From NCBI GenBank assembly GCA_902598295.1, contig CACKBA010000005.1:1-58085 (forward strand): a stretch of 58,085 nucleotides of DNA, written 5' to 3'. The DNA is from an uncultured Bacteroidota bacterium. Its GTDB lineage: Bacteria; Bacteroidota; Bacteroidia; Flavobacteriales; Flavobacteriaceae. The notes under the pieces are model-generated. The model did not search any database. It saw nothing but the letters and a program-made list of their open reading frames with translations, and had not been told where the DNA came from. Each line of letters opens with the position of its first letter. The stretch's first letter is position 1. Shown here piece by piece: positions 27,739 through 36,873 of this stretch. The position numbers and the translations under genes were made by a program.

Positions 27739-28672
27739 AATAAATAACATTTTAGAACTTAATTTCCAAAATAAGAAGGACACAATTCAGTGCAACACAC
27801 ATATTAATAAGATTAAGAACTTGAACTTATTTTTAAGAACTGTAAATTATAAATTAAAAATTAACGGTATTTTCAGAGGAAAGTTTGTCCCCAATGATAA
27901 CTTTAGAATTAATCTCAAAAAAAAATATATTTATCCTATCTATATCTTTTTGTATGCTTTTGATTATATAATTAATAGACTCTTTCCAAGAATATTATTT
28001 TTCAGAACTTTATATTTTTTTTTTACTAAGGGGAAACTGATTAGAATATCGAAGGCTGAAATGTTTGGGCGTTTGTATTATAACGGATTCATTTTTCATG
28101 AAGAAACAATACATGATAATGATATACATTTTACCTTCATAAAAAAAAGAGAGTGTTCTAATAATACTGATTTAAATTATGGTCCAATAATTAAACTTGA
28201 CAGAATTGGTAAAAATGGGAAAATATTCAAGGTATATAAACTGAGAACAATGCACTCCTACTCAGAGTTTATTCAAGAATATATTTATGATCAAAATAAT
28301 TTGAGTGATAAAGGCAAAATAAAAAATGACTTTAGAATTTCTAAAGAAGGAAAAATTTTTAGAAAGTTATGGATTGATGAAATCCCTATGGTCATTAATG
28401 TATTGAGAGGGGAGATGAAAATTGTTGGAGTAAGACCACTTAGCCCCCATTACTTTAGTTTGTATTCAGAAAATTTAAAAAAAATGAGAATTAAGCACAA
28501 ACCCGGTTTAATACCGCCATTTTATTATGATATGCCAAAATCATTTAATCAGATTTTGGAATCCGAAAAAAAATATTTAATCTCTTATGAAAAAAATCCC
28601 CTAAAAACAGATATAAAATATTTTTTTGGGGTATTTAAAAATATCATAATTAAAGGTGCTAGAAGTGGATAA
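27725..28672 (+). CDS. Initiating sugar transferase (bacterial sugar transferase family)
   Basis: 315 residues. After an N-terminal extension and a hydrophobic stretch (about 75-110, IYPIYIFLYAFDYII), the catalytic region shows VYKLRTMHSYSE, a DELP-like WIDEIPMVINVLRGEM and VGVRPLS. These are the PF02397 signatures of polyisoprenyl-phosphate hexose-1-phosphate transferases (PglC/WbaP class). It would load the first sugar phosphate onto undecaprenyl phosphate. The start is ATG 27725, overlapping the DUF354 gene by 14 bases; an in-frame TTG at 27698 lies further inside it. Confidence 0.85.
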   Translation: MTNFKINNILELNFQNKKDTIQCNTHINKIKNLNLFLRTVNYKLKINGIFRGKFVPNDNFRINLKKKYIYPIYIFLYAFDYIINRLFPRILFFRTLYFFFTKGKLIRISKAEMFGRLYYNGFIFHEETIHDNDIHFTFIKKRECSNNTDLNYGPIIKLDRIGKNGKIFKVYKLRTMHSYSEFIQEYIYDQNNLSDKGKIKNDFRISKEGKIFRKLWIDEIPMVINVLRGEMKIVGVRPLSPHYFSLYSENLKKMRIKHKPGLIPPFYYDMPKSFNQILESEKKYLISYEKNPLKTDIKYFFGVFKNIIIKGARSG

Positions 28673-28695
28673 GTCTAGAAATTGGATAAAATGAA

Positions 28696-28703
28696 TATAT
28701 TTG
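28696..28703 (+). promoter_or_regulatory. Bacteroidetes-type -7 element before the export gene
   Basis: TATATTTG, 17 bases before the ATG at 28721. Its last bases overlap a possible longer reading frame, which supports the downstream ATG as the true start. Confidence 0.4.
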
Positions 28704-28720
28704 CAACTCAAAATTTAAAA

Positions 28721-31345
28721 ATGAATAAATTTTTTTTTGTCCTTTTTGTTCTCCTTACTCAGTTAAATTTCGCTCAAACTCAAGAAGAAATACTTAAGGA
28801 AGCAGATAATAGAAATATATCAACAAAACAACAGGTCCTAAATGAATTAGCACAAAACGGTATTTCTGAGCAAGCTGCCAGAGAGATGGCTGTAATGAGA
28901 GGTATTGATTTTGACACTTTTTTAAATGAATATTTTTCCAACAACAAGTCTGCAAAATCCACCTCTAGTAAGTTAGACCAATCTGAAAATACAGTTGATA
29001 AAATTTCAATTAAAAATGATTTCAAGTTGCAAGATGTTGATTCTGTTACAACATCTAATATTACATTCAAAAATGAAAATAAATTTTTTGGTTACTCAAT
29101 TTTTGAAACTAACCCTTTCAAAAACAAGGAATATTTGATTGGTAATATTGACGAGGGATACATATTGGCACCAGGTGATGAATTAAAAATTATGGTCTTT
29201 GGTAACAATTCTCTTGAGGCTGTATTGAAAATTGATTTAAATGGTAATATTTCCATTCCTAATTTAGGTGTTTTTCAAGCTGCAGGAAATACATTTAAAA
29301 CCTTAAAAACAAGGTTAAAATTATTTTTAGGGAAGTTTTATATTGGTCTGTTGAGTTATCCCCAAGAAACATTTTTGGATATTTCATTAACTCAAATTAG
29401 ACCAGTAAATGTTACTGTTCTGGGTGAAGTTAATTCTCCAGGTTCACATCTTGTTAATGGTTTAGCTACTACTCTTAATGCACTTTATGCAGCTGGTGGA
29501 GTAAAAACATCTGGAACTTTAAGAGAAATCAAAATTTTCAGAAATAATAAACTAATAAGTACAGTTGACCTTTATGACTATATCACAGGCAACAGGTTAA
29601 ATTCTGATGTTAGGCTCTCAAATAATGACATTATTTTTGTAGGGTCTCGAATTTCAAGCATTGAACTAATTGGGGAAGTTAAAAACCAGTCAATATTTGA
29701 AATAAAAAAAGATGAAACTTTAGATAATCTTATTTATTTCTCTGGTGGACTACCATCCACTGCTTCCACATATAATGTCAATATTTCAAGAATTAATTCG
29801 ATAGATAAAAGGTTTGATAACGAGAAATTTGATAGATTTTTAACAACAGTTGATTTGTCAAAGAACACAGCAGAAAAGTTTAAATTACAAGACGGAGATG
29901 TAGTTGAGTTCAGAAAAATACTTGATGAACAGTTAAATGAAGTTACCATAAATGGAAATGTTAATATTGAAGGTAAATTTTCAATTTTAAAATTCTCAAA
30001 TCTTAAAGATTTAATCATCAATGGAGCAAATGGTTTAAAAGAAAACACATACTTTAAAAAGTTAGATATAATTAGAACAGATGAATCTGGAAAAAAATAT
30101 TTTAAATCCTACTCTTTGGCTGACATATTAAGTGAAAATATCAAAGTAAATCTTGAGGATAGAGATGAAATAAAAATTTACAATTTAGAGGATGTTAGAG
30201 GAAAATCAGAGATAACTATTACAGGTTTTGTTTCCAGTCCAAAAACAACATTTTGGAAAGAGGGGATGACCCTTTTTGATTTAATTTTTGAATCGACATC
30301 ATTTGAAGAATTGAATTTTCAAAAAAGAGTTTTAAAATCTAGAGTTGATTTGAAAAGATTTGATGAAAAAACTGGACTATATGAAACTTTAGTTTTTAGT
30401 TTGACAGACTTAAACGAATTGAATCAGATTACTTTAATTCCAAACGATAATATAGTTTTATATACTAGAAATGTTTTTGAAGTTGTTGACAAGAAAGTTT
30501 ATGTTTTGGGATCTGTCAAAAATTCAAATGTATTTGATTTAGAAAAAGAAATGTATGTTGAAGATGCGATTCTTAATGCAGACGGATTTAACGAGGATGC
30601 TCTAAAATCATCTGTAATGGTTTATTCATACGATAGAAATATAGAAAATGGAACATATTCTAATGTTTCTAAATACGAAGTAGATATGGATTATATGCTG
30701 GGTAAGGTTTCAAAACCTTCTAACCCATTTATACTTAATCATAATGATGTAGTATCGGTGTCTAGCGTAATTAGAGCGTTTAATTTACAAGTAGTAGAAA
30801 TTGAAGGTGAAATTAATAACCCATCTCCAATAGTCTTAAACAAGGACTCATTATCCTTTGAAGAAGCACTTAGCAGAACTGGGGGATTAACTAATTTAGC
30901 TGAACTTAAGAGTTCATACATAATTAGAGACGAAAAAATACTTTTCTATGATTTGACTAAAGCTTCTAACAAAAAATCTTTAAATCTAATTTCTGGCGAT
31001 AGAATTGTAATTGCATCTAAACTCAAACCAATAAAAACAGAAGGAGCTTTTTTAAATCCTAGTTCTTTTAGTGACGAACAAAAGAGGGCAAAATATTATA
31101 TTAGACTTTCTGGAAAAAAAATGAACAGAGTTGAATCTACATTAGTTGTAAGAAATAATGGTTCTAGTAAAAAAGTAAATATGTTCTCTAATCCAAAGGT
31201 CTATCCTGGTGATACCATAGTTGCTAATAGTAAGCCTGAGAAAGACGAAAATGATAATTCTCAGAAATTTTTCGATAATTTTGCTAGAATTTTTTCTTTG
31301 ATTACTGGAGCATTGACAACCCTTTACATCACCTCAAAGTTATAA
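28721..31345 (+). CDS. Polysaccharide export protein with poly-export and multiple SLBB domains
   Basis: 874 residues. The signal peptide MNKFFFVLFVLLTQLNFAQ is followed by a poorly conserved N-terminal region. The poly_export domain (GYILAPGDELKIMVFG, about 145-235) comes next. Several SLBB-like units follow, each opening with a VLGEV/LIGEV/GFVSSP-type strand, and a C-terminal hydrophobic helix (FSLITGALTTLYITSKL) ends the protein. It is probably the outer-membrane export channel for capsule or O-polysaccharide. The usual Wza has about 380 residues with two SLBB units; this is the long Bacteroidetes form. It shares one base with the Wzz-like gene. Confidence 0.85.
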   Translation: MNKFFFVLFVLLTQLNFAQTQEEILKEADNRNISTKQQVLNELAQNGISEQAAREMAVMRGIDFDTFLNEYFSNNKSAKSTSSKLDQSENTVDKISIKNDFKLQDVDSVTTSNITFKNENKFFGYSIFETNPFKNKEYLIGNIDEGYILAPGDELKIMVFGNNSLEAVLKIDLNGNISIPNLGVFQAAGNTFKTLKTRLKLFLGKFYIGLLSYPQETFLDISLTQIRPVNVTVLGEVNSPGSHLVNGLATTLNALYAAGGVKTSGTLREIKIFRNNKLISTVDLYDYITGNRLNSDVRLSNNDIIFVGSRISSIELIGEVKNQSIFEIKKDETLDNLIYFSGGLPSTASTYNVNISRINSIDKRFDNEKFDRFLTTVDLSKNTAEKFKLQDGDVVEFRKILDEQLNEVTINGNVNIEGKFSILKFSNLKDLIINGANGLKENTYFKKLDIIRTDESGKKYFKSYSLADILSENIKVNLEDRDEIKIYNLEDVRGKSEITITGFVSSPKTTFWKEGMTLFDLIFESTSFEELNFQKRVLKSRVDLKRFDEKTGLYETLVFSLTDLNELNQITLIPNDNIVLYTRNVFEVVDKKVYVLGSVKNSNVFDLEKEMYVEDAILNADGFNEDALKSSVMVYSYDRNIENGTYSNVSKYEVDMDYMLGKVSKPSNPFILNHNDVVSVSSVIRAFNLQVVEIEGEINNPSPIVLNKDSLSFEEALSRTGGLTNLAELKSSYIIRDEKILFYDLTKASNKKSLNLISGDRIVIASKLKPIKTEGAFLNPSSFSDEQKRAKYYIRLSGKKMNRVESTLVVRNNGSSKKVNMFSNPKVYPGDTIVANSKPEKDENDNSQKFFDNFARIFSLITGALTTLYITSKL

Positions 31346-32445
31346 TGAGAAATAATCAAAAGGAAAATAGAAGCAATGAAGATTATTATGAATTTGACTT
31401 AAAAAAATTAGTTAATATTTTATTGCATGAAAAAAAACTTTTCATAAAAATTTCTTTGATATTTTTATTTGTTGGACTCGTAATTGCGGTTTTTTCTAAA
31501 AACTTCTATACATCACAAACTACTTTTGTCCCACAACTAAATTCAAACCTAAAATCAAGCAACAATTTAAGTGGTCTTGCTTCTTTGGCAGGTATAAATT
31601 TATCAAGTAATCAAGGAGAAATTAATCCAGATGTATATCCTGAGATTATTAATAGTATACCTTTCAAAATTGACTTGCTTGATAGTAAAATATTCTTTGA
31701 AAATGATTCAATAAATTATAGAAATTATTTACAAATAAAAAACAGAAAATTCTCACTAGTCCGTACTTTAAAGAAGTATACTTTAGGTTTACCTAGTTTA
31801 ATCCTTTCAAAACTGAAAACAAAAGGTGATTTAACATTTACCAATGCCCAGAATAAAATGTTTTTCATAAATGAAGAAGATTTTAAACTTTTCAAACTAG
31901 TAAATTCTGCCCTAAAAATTGAACTATTTCCCAAAGAGGGATATATAAAACTAAGTTACACTGACAATAATCCATATATTTCTGCTCAGGTTGCTTTCAA
32001 CGCCCAAGATATTTTACAACAAAAAATTATCAGTTATAAAAGTCAATCTGCTAATGAATTTTTAAAATATTCTAATAATCAATACAATCTTAAAAAACAA
32101 GAAAATATTACATTACAGGATAAGATTGGACTTTTTAAAGACCAAAATTTTGGAATTTCTAGATCTTTATATCAAAATAAATTAGACCGTTTAGAAAGTG
32201 AGTTATCAATATCAAATTCCGTTTTACAGCAATTGGCTAATCAGGTTGAGCAAGCCAAGTTACAAGTTAGCAAAGACACCCCTGTATTTAGTATAATTCA
32301 ACCTGTTTTTGTTCCCAATGAGAAAAGTGGACCAAAACGCTCTCTTATAGTATTATCATCTGGTTTTTTAGGAATATTTTTCTCTATTTTATTTATAGTT
32401 TTTAAACAAGATTTAGTTTCTTTCTTCAAAAATCTCAGAGAGTAA
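31345..32445 (+). CDS. Wzz-type chain-length determinant protein
   Basis: 366 residues. The first membrane helix is at about 36-55 (ISLIFLFVGLVIAVFS), followed by FYTSQTTFVPQ, which is the usual Wzz strand. A long periplasmic coiled-coil section (about 235-300) precedes the Pro-rich second membrane region (PVFVPNEKSGPKRSLIVLSS). No tyrosine kinase domain follows, so it is the Wzz form and not a full Wzc. It is the last gene of the rightward polysaccharide run and faces umuD across 3 bases. Confidence 0.83.
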   Translation: MRNNQKENRSNEDYYEFDLKKLVNILLHEKKLFIKISLIFLFVGLVIAVFSKNFYTSQTTFVPQLNSNLKSSNNLSGLASLAGINLSSNQGEINPDVYPEIINSIPFKIDLLDSKIFFENDSINYRNYLQIKNRKFSLVRTLKKYTLGLPSLILSKLKTKGDLTFTNAQNKMFFINEEDFKLFKLVNSALKIELFPKEGYIKLSYTDNNPYISAQVAFNAQDILQQKIISYKSQSANEFLKYSNNQYNLKKQENITLQDKIGLFKDQNFGISRSLYQNKLDRLESELSISNSVLQQLANQVEQAKLQVSKDTPVFSIIQPVFVPNEKSGPKRSLIVLSSGFLGIFFSILFIVFKQDLVSFFKNLRE

Positions 32446-32448
32446 GTT

Positions 32449-32880
32449 CTACATAGATTTAATTACATATGTCACAATCCCCCAAATAATTAAATTATTT
32501 TCCTCATCAACTTTAATTGCTTTGTAATTTTTATTTTCTGGTTTTAAATACAAGTCAGAGCCCCTTTTAATTATTCTTTTTACAGTAAAATCGCCATCAA
32601 TGAAACAAACTGCTATTTTATTGTGCTCTGGATCTAAACTACGATCAATCACAATCAAATCTCCATCGCTTAATCCCGCATTTATCATTGAGTCTCCGCT
32701 TACTTTCGCGTAAAAAGTAGCATCACCATTTTTCACTAGTTCTCTGTCCAAGCTTATTCTAATTTCCTTAAAATCGTCTGCAGGTGATGGAAATCCTGCC
32801 GATATTCCTTGTTCCATTAACCATTGACCTAAATTTTTTTCTTCCTCTGGTTGAAAGAAGTTTAATTTATCTTTTTTCAT
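32449..32880 (-). CDS. umuD: UmuD-like SOS mutagenesis peptidase
   Basis: 143 residues, S24/LexA family. The self-cleavage site is SAGFPSPADDF (Ala28-Gly29), the catalytic Ser64 is in SGDSM and Lys101 is in FTVKR. RecA-triggered cleavage would give the active UmuD' for polymerase V. It lies downstream of umuC with a 4-base ATGA overlap, which is the reverse of the usual umuD-umuC order. Confidence 0.92.
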   Translation of the reverse strand: MKKDKLNFFQPEEEKNLGQWLMEQGISAGFPSPADDFKEIRISLDRELVKNGDATFYAKVSGDSMINAGLSDGDLIVIDRSLDPEHNKIAVCFIDGDFTVKRIIKRGSDLYLKPENKNYKAIKVDEENNLIIWGIVTYVIKSM

Positions 32881-34136
32881 TTTACTCTTAGTATATCATT
32901 GATTTTTGTAGTATAGAGATTACTTAACCTTTCTTGTTTCATTTTCCATCTTTTTTTAAGGTCTTGACTTGCTAGCTTTATTTTACTTTGCCCATCTTTT
33001 TTTTGAATGTAGTCAATGGTTTTCATCAGTTTCCTATGTTTAGGATTTTCGTTCTCAAATAAATTTGTTTGATAATTTTTAATTGAGTTGATTGCCATTA
33101 CAATAACACCTGATTTTTTATAATTAAAACCAGACTTAAATATTTTTTTTAATCCTTCAGTTGCATATTTGCTTATTACCATATTAGAGTTTGTTGCAAA
33201 TGGTATTGTCATAAGTATCCCGTTCCTATATTGAGGTTTATTTTTCTGGAACTTATTACTTCTTACAAAAACATAAACTGCATTACATGTACTTTGTTGT
33301 AACCTTAGCTTTTCTGCGCAGCACACTGCAAAAGTTGATACCCTTTCTTTTATTTTTTCAAAATCTGTAATTGTGCCTTCAAAACTTCGGGTTGTAGCAA
33401 TTGCTTTTTTAGGTGATCGATTTTCTTCTAGACATAGGACAGATTCCCCATCCAATTCTTTTTTAAGCCTTAACCCTACAACACTCATTTGTTTTCTTAC
33501 CCAGTCATCGGGAAGAGATACAAAATCATAAGCACTATTTATTTCAAAACTTCTCAGTTTTTTTGCATGTCTAAATCCTATTCCCCAAACATTTTCAACT
33601 TCTAGCCATTTCAAGGCTTTAGTTCTTTTTTGTTTTGAATCAATTATATAAACCCCATTGGTTTTTTTTGGAAACTTTTTTGAAATTCTATTTGCTACCT
33701 TAGCCAAGGCTTTTGTAGGTGCTATACCTATACTTATGGGTATTCCCGTCCATTTAAGAACCTTTTTCTGTATTTCCTTGCAGTAGACTTCCAAGTTATA
33801 TTCTTGAAATCCCTTAAATTCTAAAAAAGCTTCATCGATACTATATATTTCAATATTAGGAGTGTAAGAGGATAGGATATTCATCACTCTACTACTCATG
33901 TCCCCGTAAAGGGGAAAGTTGGATGAAAATATTTTCACATTATTCTCTTTGAAAATTTTTTCATATTTGAAAGCCGGTGCGCCCATTGGAATACCAAGTT
34001 TCTTAGCTTCATTACTTCTTGAAATTGCACAACCATCATTATTAGATAAAACTATAACGGGTTTGTTATTTAGGCTTGGGTCAAAGACCCTTTCACATGA
34101 GACATAAAAATTATTACAATCGACTAAAGCAAACAT
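32877..34136 (-). CDS. umuC: Y-family translesion DNA polymerase UmuC
   Basis: 419 residues, full length. MFALVDCNNFYVSCERVFDP and YSIDEAFLEF provide the catalytic acidic residues; NNDGCAISRSNEAKKLGI is the UmuC finger motif. It is the catalytic subunit of DNA polymerase V. The gene begins 10 bases after the stop of the amidotransferase gene, so there is almost no room for its own promoter or SOS operator unless these lie inside that gene. Confidence 0.94.
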   Translation of the reverse strand: MFALVDCNNFYVSCERVFDPSLNNKPVIVLSNNDGCAISRSNEAKKLGIPMGAPAFKYEKIFKENNVKIFSSNFPLYGDMSSRVMNILSSYTPNIEIYSIDEAFLEFKGFQEYNLEVYCKEIQKKVLKWTGIPISIGIAPTKALAKVANRISKKFPKKTNGVYIIDSKQKRTKALKWLEVENVWGIGFRHAKKLRSFEINSAYDFVSLPDDWVRKQMSVVGLRLKKELDGESVLCLEENRSPKKAIATTRSFEGTITDFEKIKERVSTFAVCCAEKLRLQQSTCNAVYVFVRSNKFQKNKPQYRNGILMTIPFATNSNMVISKYATEGLKKIFKSGFNYKKSGVIVMAINSIKNYQTNLFENENPKHRKLMKTIDYIQKKDGQSKIKLASQDLKKRWKMKQERLSNLYTTKINDILRVK

Positions 34137-34146
34137 AATTTAAATA

Positions 34147-35295
34147 CTATTTGTTATTTAATTTGAAGTATTTATTAATCAATGAGTCTGGAATCATACC
34201 GAGTTTATTTGCAATGTACAGAGGTCCTTTTAATAATTTTATCAAACTATAGCTTGTTGGATAATCCTTAAAAGACTTTATTTTTTTATTCATGATTAAG
34301 TCAAACTCTTTTCCTGTTATCCCCAGTTTTTTAAGCGTATATATTTTTTGTGTCTCTCCGCCTATATAAGGGTCTTTTTTAAGTTTTATTATAGCACTTG
34401 ACCTATTAATTTGACCTGAACGAATCAATGCGGATAAGTGCAATTTTCTTTTATCAATTTTAAATTTTTTCATCAAAATATATGATTGAAAAAAAGAGGT
34501 ATATGATGATTCAAAGTGTTTGCCACCATAATCCCTCCATTTTAGTTTTGTCTTTAAAAGTTTTATGATTTTTTTTTCATCATAATCTAAATAGTAAAGA
34601 ATTCGTATCTGTTTAATTTTATAAAAAAAAGTGTATTTAAAGTAGTCAAATGCAGACATTAGAGGAAAACTTTTAATTTTTTTTCTACCAAATATTTTAT
34701 GAACAGATTTTACATATTTTCCATCCATATATGTCCAACTGAGAGGTGTAGATCCTTCTGTTCTAAAAGAATGTCCATGAATTATAAATTTTATATTTTC
34801 TTTTTTTGCAACTTCATATAAAACAGAAAAAATTACCCAATCTGTTGGCACTTCAGCATCAGGAACGGAAGCCTTTAAAAATGACAACTGTAAATCCTTA
34901 AATTCTTCCCAGTCTGCAACAACAGTTTCCAAGTCTACATTTAAAATTTTAGTTGCATTCCTAATGTTTTCAACTGCGATATCAGAGTTCCATCCATTAT
35001 CAAAATGGACTGCTAAGGGGTTCAACCCTAATTTTACAGCTTGAAATAAAGTGTACGTACTGTCTCTTCCTCCACTTACTCCTAATACACAATCATATTT
35101 TCTACTTCTTTTTTGATTCTTTATTTTCCTTATAACACTATCGAGTTCTTTTTTAGTTTTTTCAGTATTTAAAGGATATTTAGCTTCTAGTTCTTCGTGT
35201 ATTTTACAAAAATTACATATGTTATTATTATCAAATTGGATTTCTTCAATAGTATTATCAAGTACACACTTTGAGCAAACTTTTTCTACCGCCAT
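34147..35295 (-). CDS. N-acetyl sugar amidotransferase, WbuX/WbpG/PseA family (intact zinc site)
   Basis: 382 residues. The N-terminal zinc site is complete (C7, C10, C27, C30). The PP-loop is GVSGGRDSTYT and the HFDNGWNSDIAVENIRNATK region matches the paralogue at 20498. RTEGSTPLSWTYMDG replaces the SGGN segment of that copy. It probably activates an acetamido group or related carbonyl with ATP for amidation. There are no HisH/HisF genes beside it, so it may share those at 25306 and 25910. It is preceded by a nucleotidyltransferase-like gene (3-base gap). Confidence 0.85.
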   Translation of the reverse strand: MAVEKVCSKCVLDNTIEEIQFDNNNICNFCKIHEELEAKYPLNTEKTKKELDSVIRKIKNQKRSRKYDCVLGVSGGRDSTYTLFQAVKLGLNPLAVHFDNGWNSDIAVENIRNATKILNVDLETVVADWEEFKDLQLSFLKASVPDAEVPTDWVIFSVLYEVAKKENIKFIIHGHSFRTEGSTPLSWTYMDGKYVKSVHKIFGRKKIKSFPLMSAFDYFKYTFFYKIKQIRILYYLDYDEKKIIKLLKTKLKWRDYGGKHFESSYTSFFQSYILMKKFKIDKRKLHLSALIRSGQINRSSAIIKLKKDPYIGGETQKIYTLKKLGITGKEFDLIMNKKIKSFKDYPTSYSLIKLLKGPLYIANKLGMIPDSLINKYFKLNNK

Positions 35296-35298
35296 TTT

Positions 35299-36306
35299 TT
35301 AAGTATTAAATTTTTTGAATACATATTTTCGGTATTTACTATCAAAAATAAATTCAAAAAATTGCAAAAATCTAGTTGGAATAACCTTTATTAAACCAAC
35401 AATAAAATTATCAATTAAATAATAAAACTTATAGGTTTTCTTAAAATAAAACCTTATCAAAATTATTCTGTCTACTAGATTGATTTTCTTAATATTATGA
35501 GTAATACCAAGTGTGTCTGTTATTAAAAAAAAATTTCTAATATCTCTAATTTTAAAATCCTTTGAGTCCATTTCATGTTTTTTGCTTAATAGAACATAGT
35601 CATAAATTGATCTAAAACTGTAGGAAAGGCTTGTTGCTCCGTAGTCATTTACTTGATAATTCAAAACACAAAGTTTAAGTAGATAATTATTTTTTTTTAA
35701 TCTCTTCGATTCTAACAGTTCTTTTGCAGGTAACAAATTTCTCTTAAAATACCTTAGTTGTTCACGGTGTATTTCTACAGAAAAAAGTTTTTTGGTATTT
35801 ATCAACTTTGGAATATGAGGTCGAATCCAAAATTTTTTTGTGTCAACTTTACTATTTTTATATCCATTTTTTAATAGTATTTTTTCTGTGAGATTTAAAT
35901 CACTTTTATTCACTAAAAAATCTATATCACCAACCATTCTTTCTCCTAAATTATCATAAAGGTTGGTTTTTATATTATAAGCTCCTTTTACAAATAGATG
36001 AGAAATATTATTTTCTGCTAAAATTTTAGAAAGTTCATTTAATTCTTTTATTAAAATTTGATTTCTTCGATTATTTTCTTCAAATATCTTTTTTAAAAAA
36101 GAATTTAAATCTTCAGGAAAGAATTTTAATAAGTTCTTTTTTTTTGCGTTTGAGTACAGCGCAGGAAGTATCAAATGTGAACTGGCAATTTTAACTAACT
36201 TTTCAAAACAAACGTTTTTAAATTCATCTAGTTCAATGTCTTCTTTTTTAAAAAGGATACTTATGATTAGTTTTTCCTCATTAGATATTATTAAATTAAA
36301 ATACAT
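35299..36306 (-). CDS. Nucleotidyltransferase-family protein (NTP_transf_5-like)
   Basis: 335 residues. The motif LFVKGAYNIKTNLYDNLGERMVGDIDFLV contains the GDxD metal-binding pattern of the NTP_transf_5 type, which is frequent in polysaccharide loci. The C-terminal 100 residues are basic and hydrophobic. The substrate is unknown. It is the first gene of the leftward unit with the amidotransferase and umuC-umuD, divergent from the cupin gene across 34 bases. Confidence 0.7.
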   Translation of the reverse strand: MYFNLIISNEEKLIISILFKKEDIELDEFKNVCFEKLVKIASSHLILPALYSNAKKKNLLKFFPEDLNSFLKKIFEENNRRNQILIKELNELSKILAENNISHLFVKGAYNIKTNLYDNLGERMVGDIDFLVNKSDLNLTEKILLKNGYKNSKVDTKKFWIRPHIPKLINTKKLFSVEIHREQLRYFKRNLLPAKELLESKRLKKNNYLLKLCVLNYQVNDYGATSLSYSFRSIYDYVLLSKKHEMDSKDFKIRDIRNFFLITDTLGITHNIKKINLVDRIILIRFYFKKTYKFYYLIDNFIVGLIKVIPTRFLQFFEFIFDSKYRKYVFKKFNT

Positions 36307-36340
36307 TAATTAAATTTAATTAAATCAACGGTTTTAATCA

Positions 36341-36823
36341 GTGAACTATTTAGAAAAAATAGAAAAAGACATTCTTGACAAAGATTTAAAAATTATCGAC
36401 AAAGATTTTAAAAGACCGTGGGGTGGATTTATTGTAATAGACGAAAATGATATTCAATCATTTAAGTCAATTTTTTTTCCAAAAATTCATTCAAATACTA
36501 TTGAACAATTTGATAAATTAAGTCCCAAGATTCTAATTTTGAAACCAAGATCAAGACTTTCTTGGCAATATCATTACAGGAGAGAAGAAATTTGGATGGT
36601 ATATAAGGGTAATGTTGGTGTAGTTGTTAGTGATACAGATGAAGAAAAAGAAATGATAAAACTAAGTGAGGGAGATCAAATTAAGCTCAAAAAAGAACAG
36701 AGACACAGGTTGATTGGATTGGATGATTGGTCAGTGATTGCTGAGATTTGGCAACACATAGAAAAGGACAATCCCTCAGATGAAGATGATATTGTTAGAA
36801 TTAGTGATGATTATGGAAGATAA
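36341..36823 (+). CDS. Cupin-domain protein (mannose-6-phosphate isomerase type II-like)
   Basis: 160 residues. The cupin strands hold RPWGGFIVID, LSWQYHYRREEIWMVYKGN (His and Glu metal ligands) and GDQIKLKKEQRHRLIG. This is the pattern of the C-terminal cupin of phosphomannose isomerase/GDP-mannose pyrophosphorylase proteins. In flavobacteria such single cupins are often labelled phosphoheptose or phosphomannose isomerase; activity is unproven. The start is GTG at 36341. Confidence 0.65.
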   Translation: MNYLEKIEKDILDKDLKIIDKDFKRPWGGFIVIDENDIQSFKSIFFPKIHSNTIEQFDKLSPKILILKPRSRLSWQYHYRREEIWMVYKGNVGVVVSDTDEEKEMIKLSEGDQIKLKKEQRHRLIGLDDWSVIAEIWQHIEKDNPSDEDDIVRISDDYGR

Positions 36824-36873
36824 GTACTGAAAATACCGGGATAAGTTGTAATTTTATAATGTAATCGGATTAT

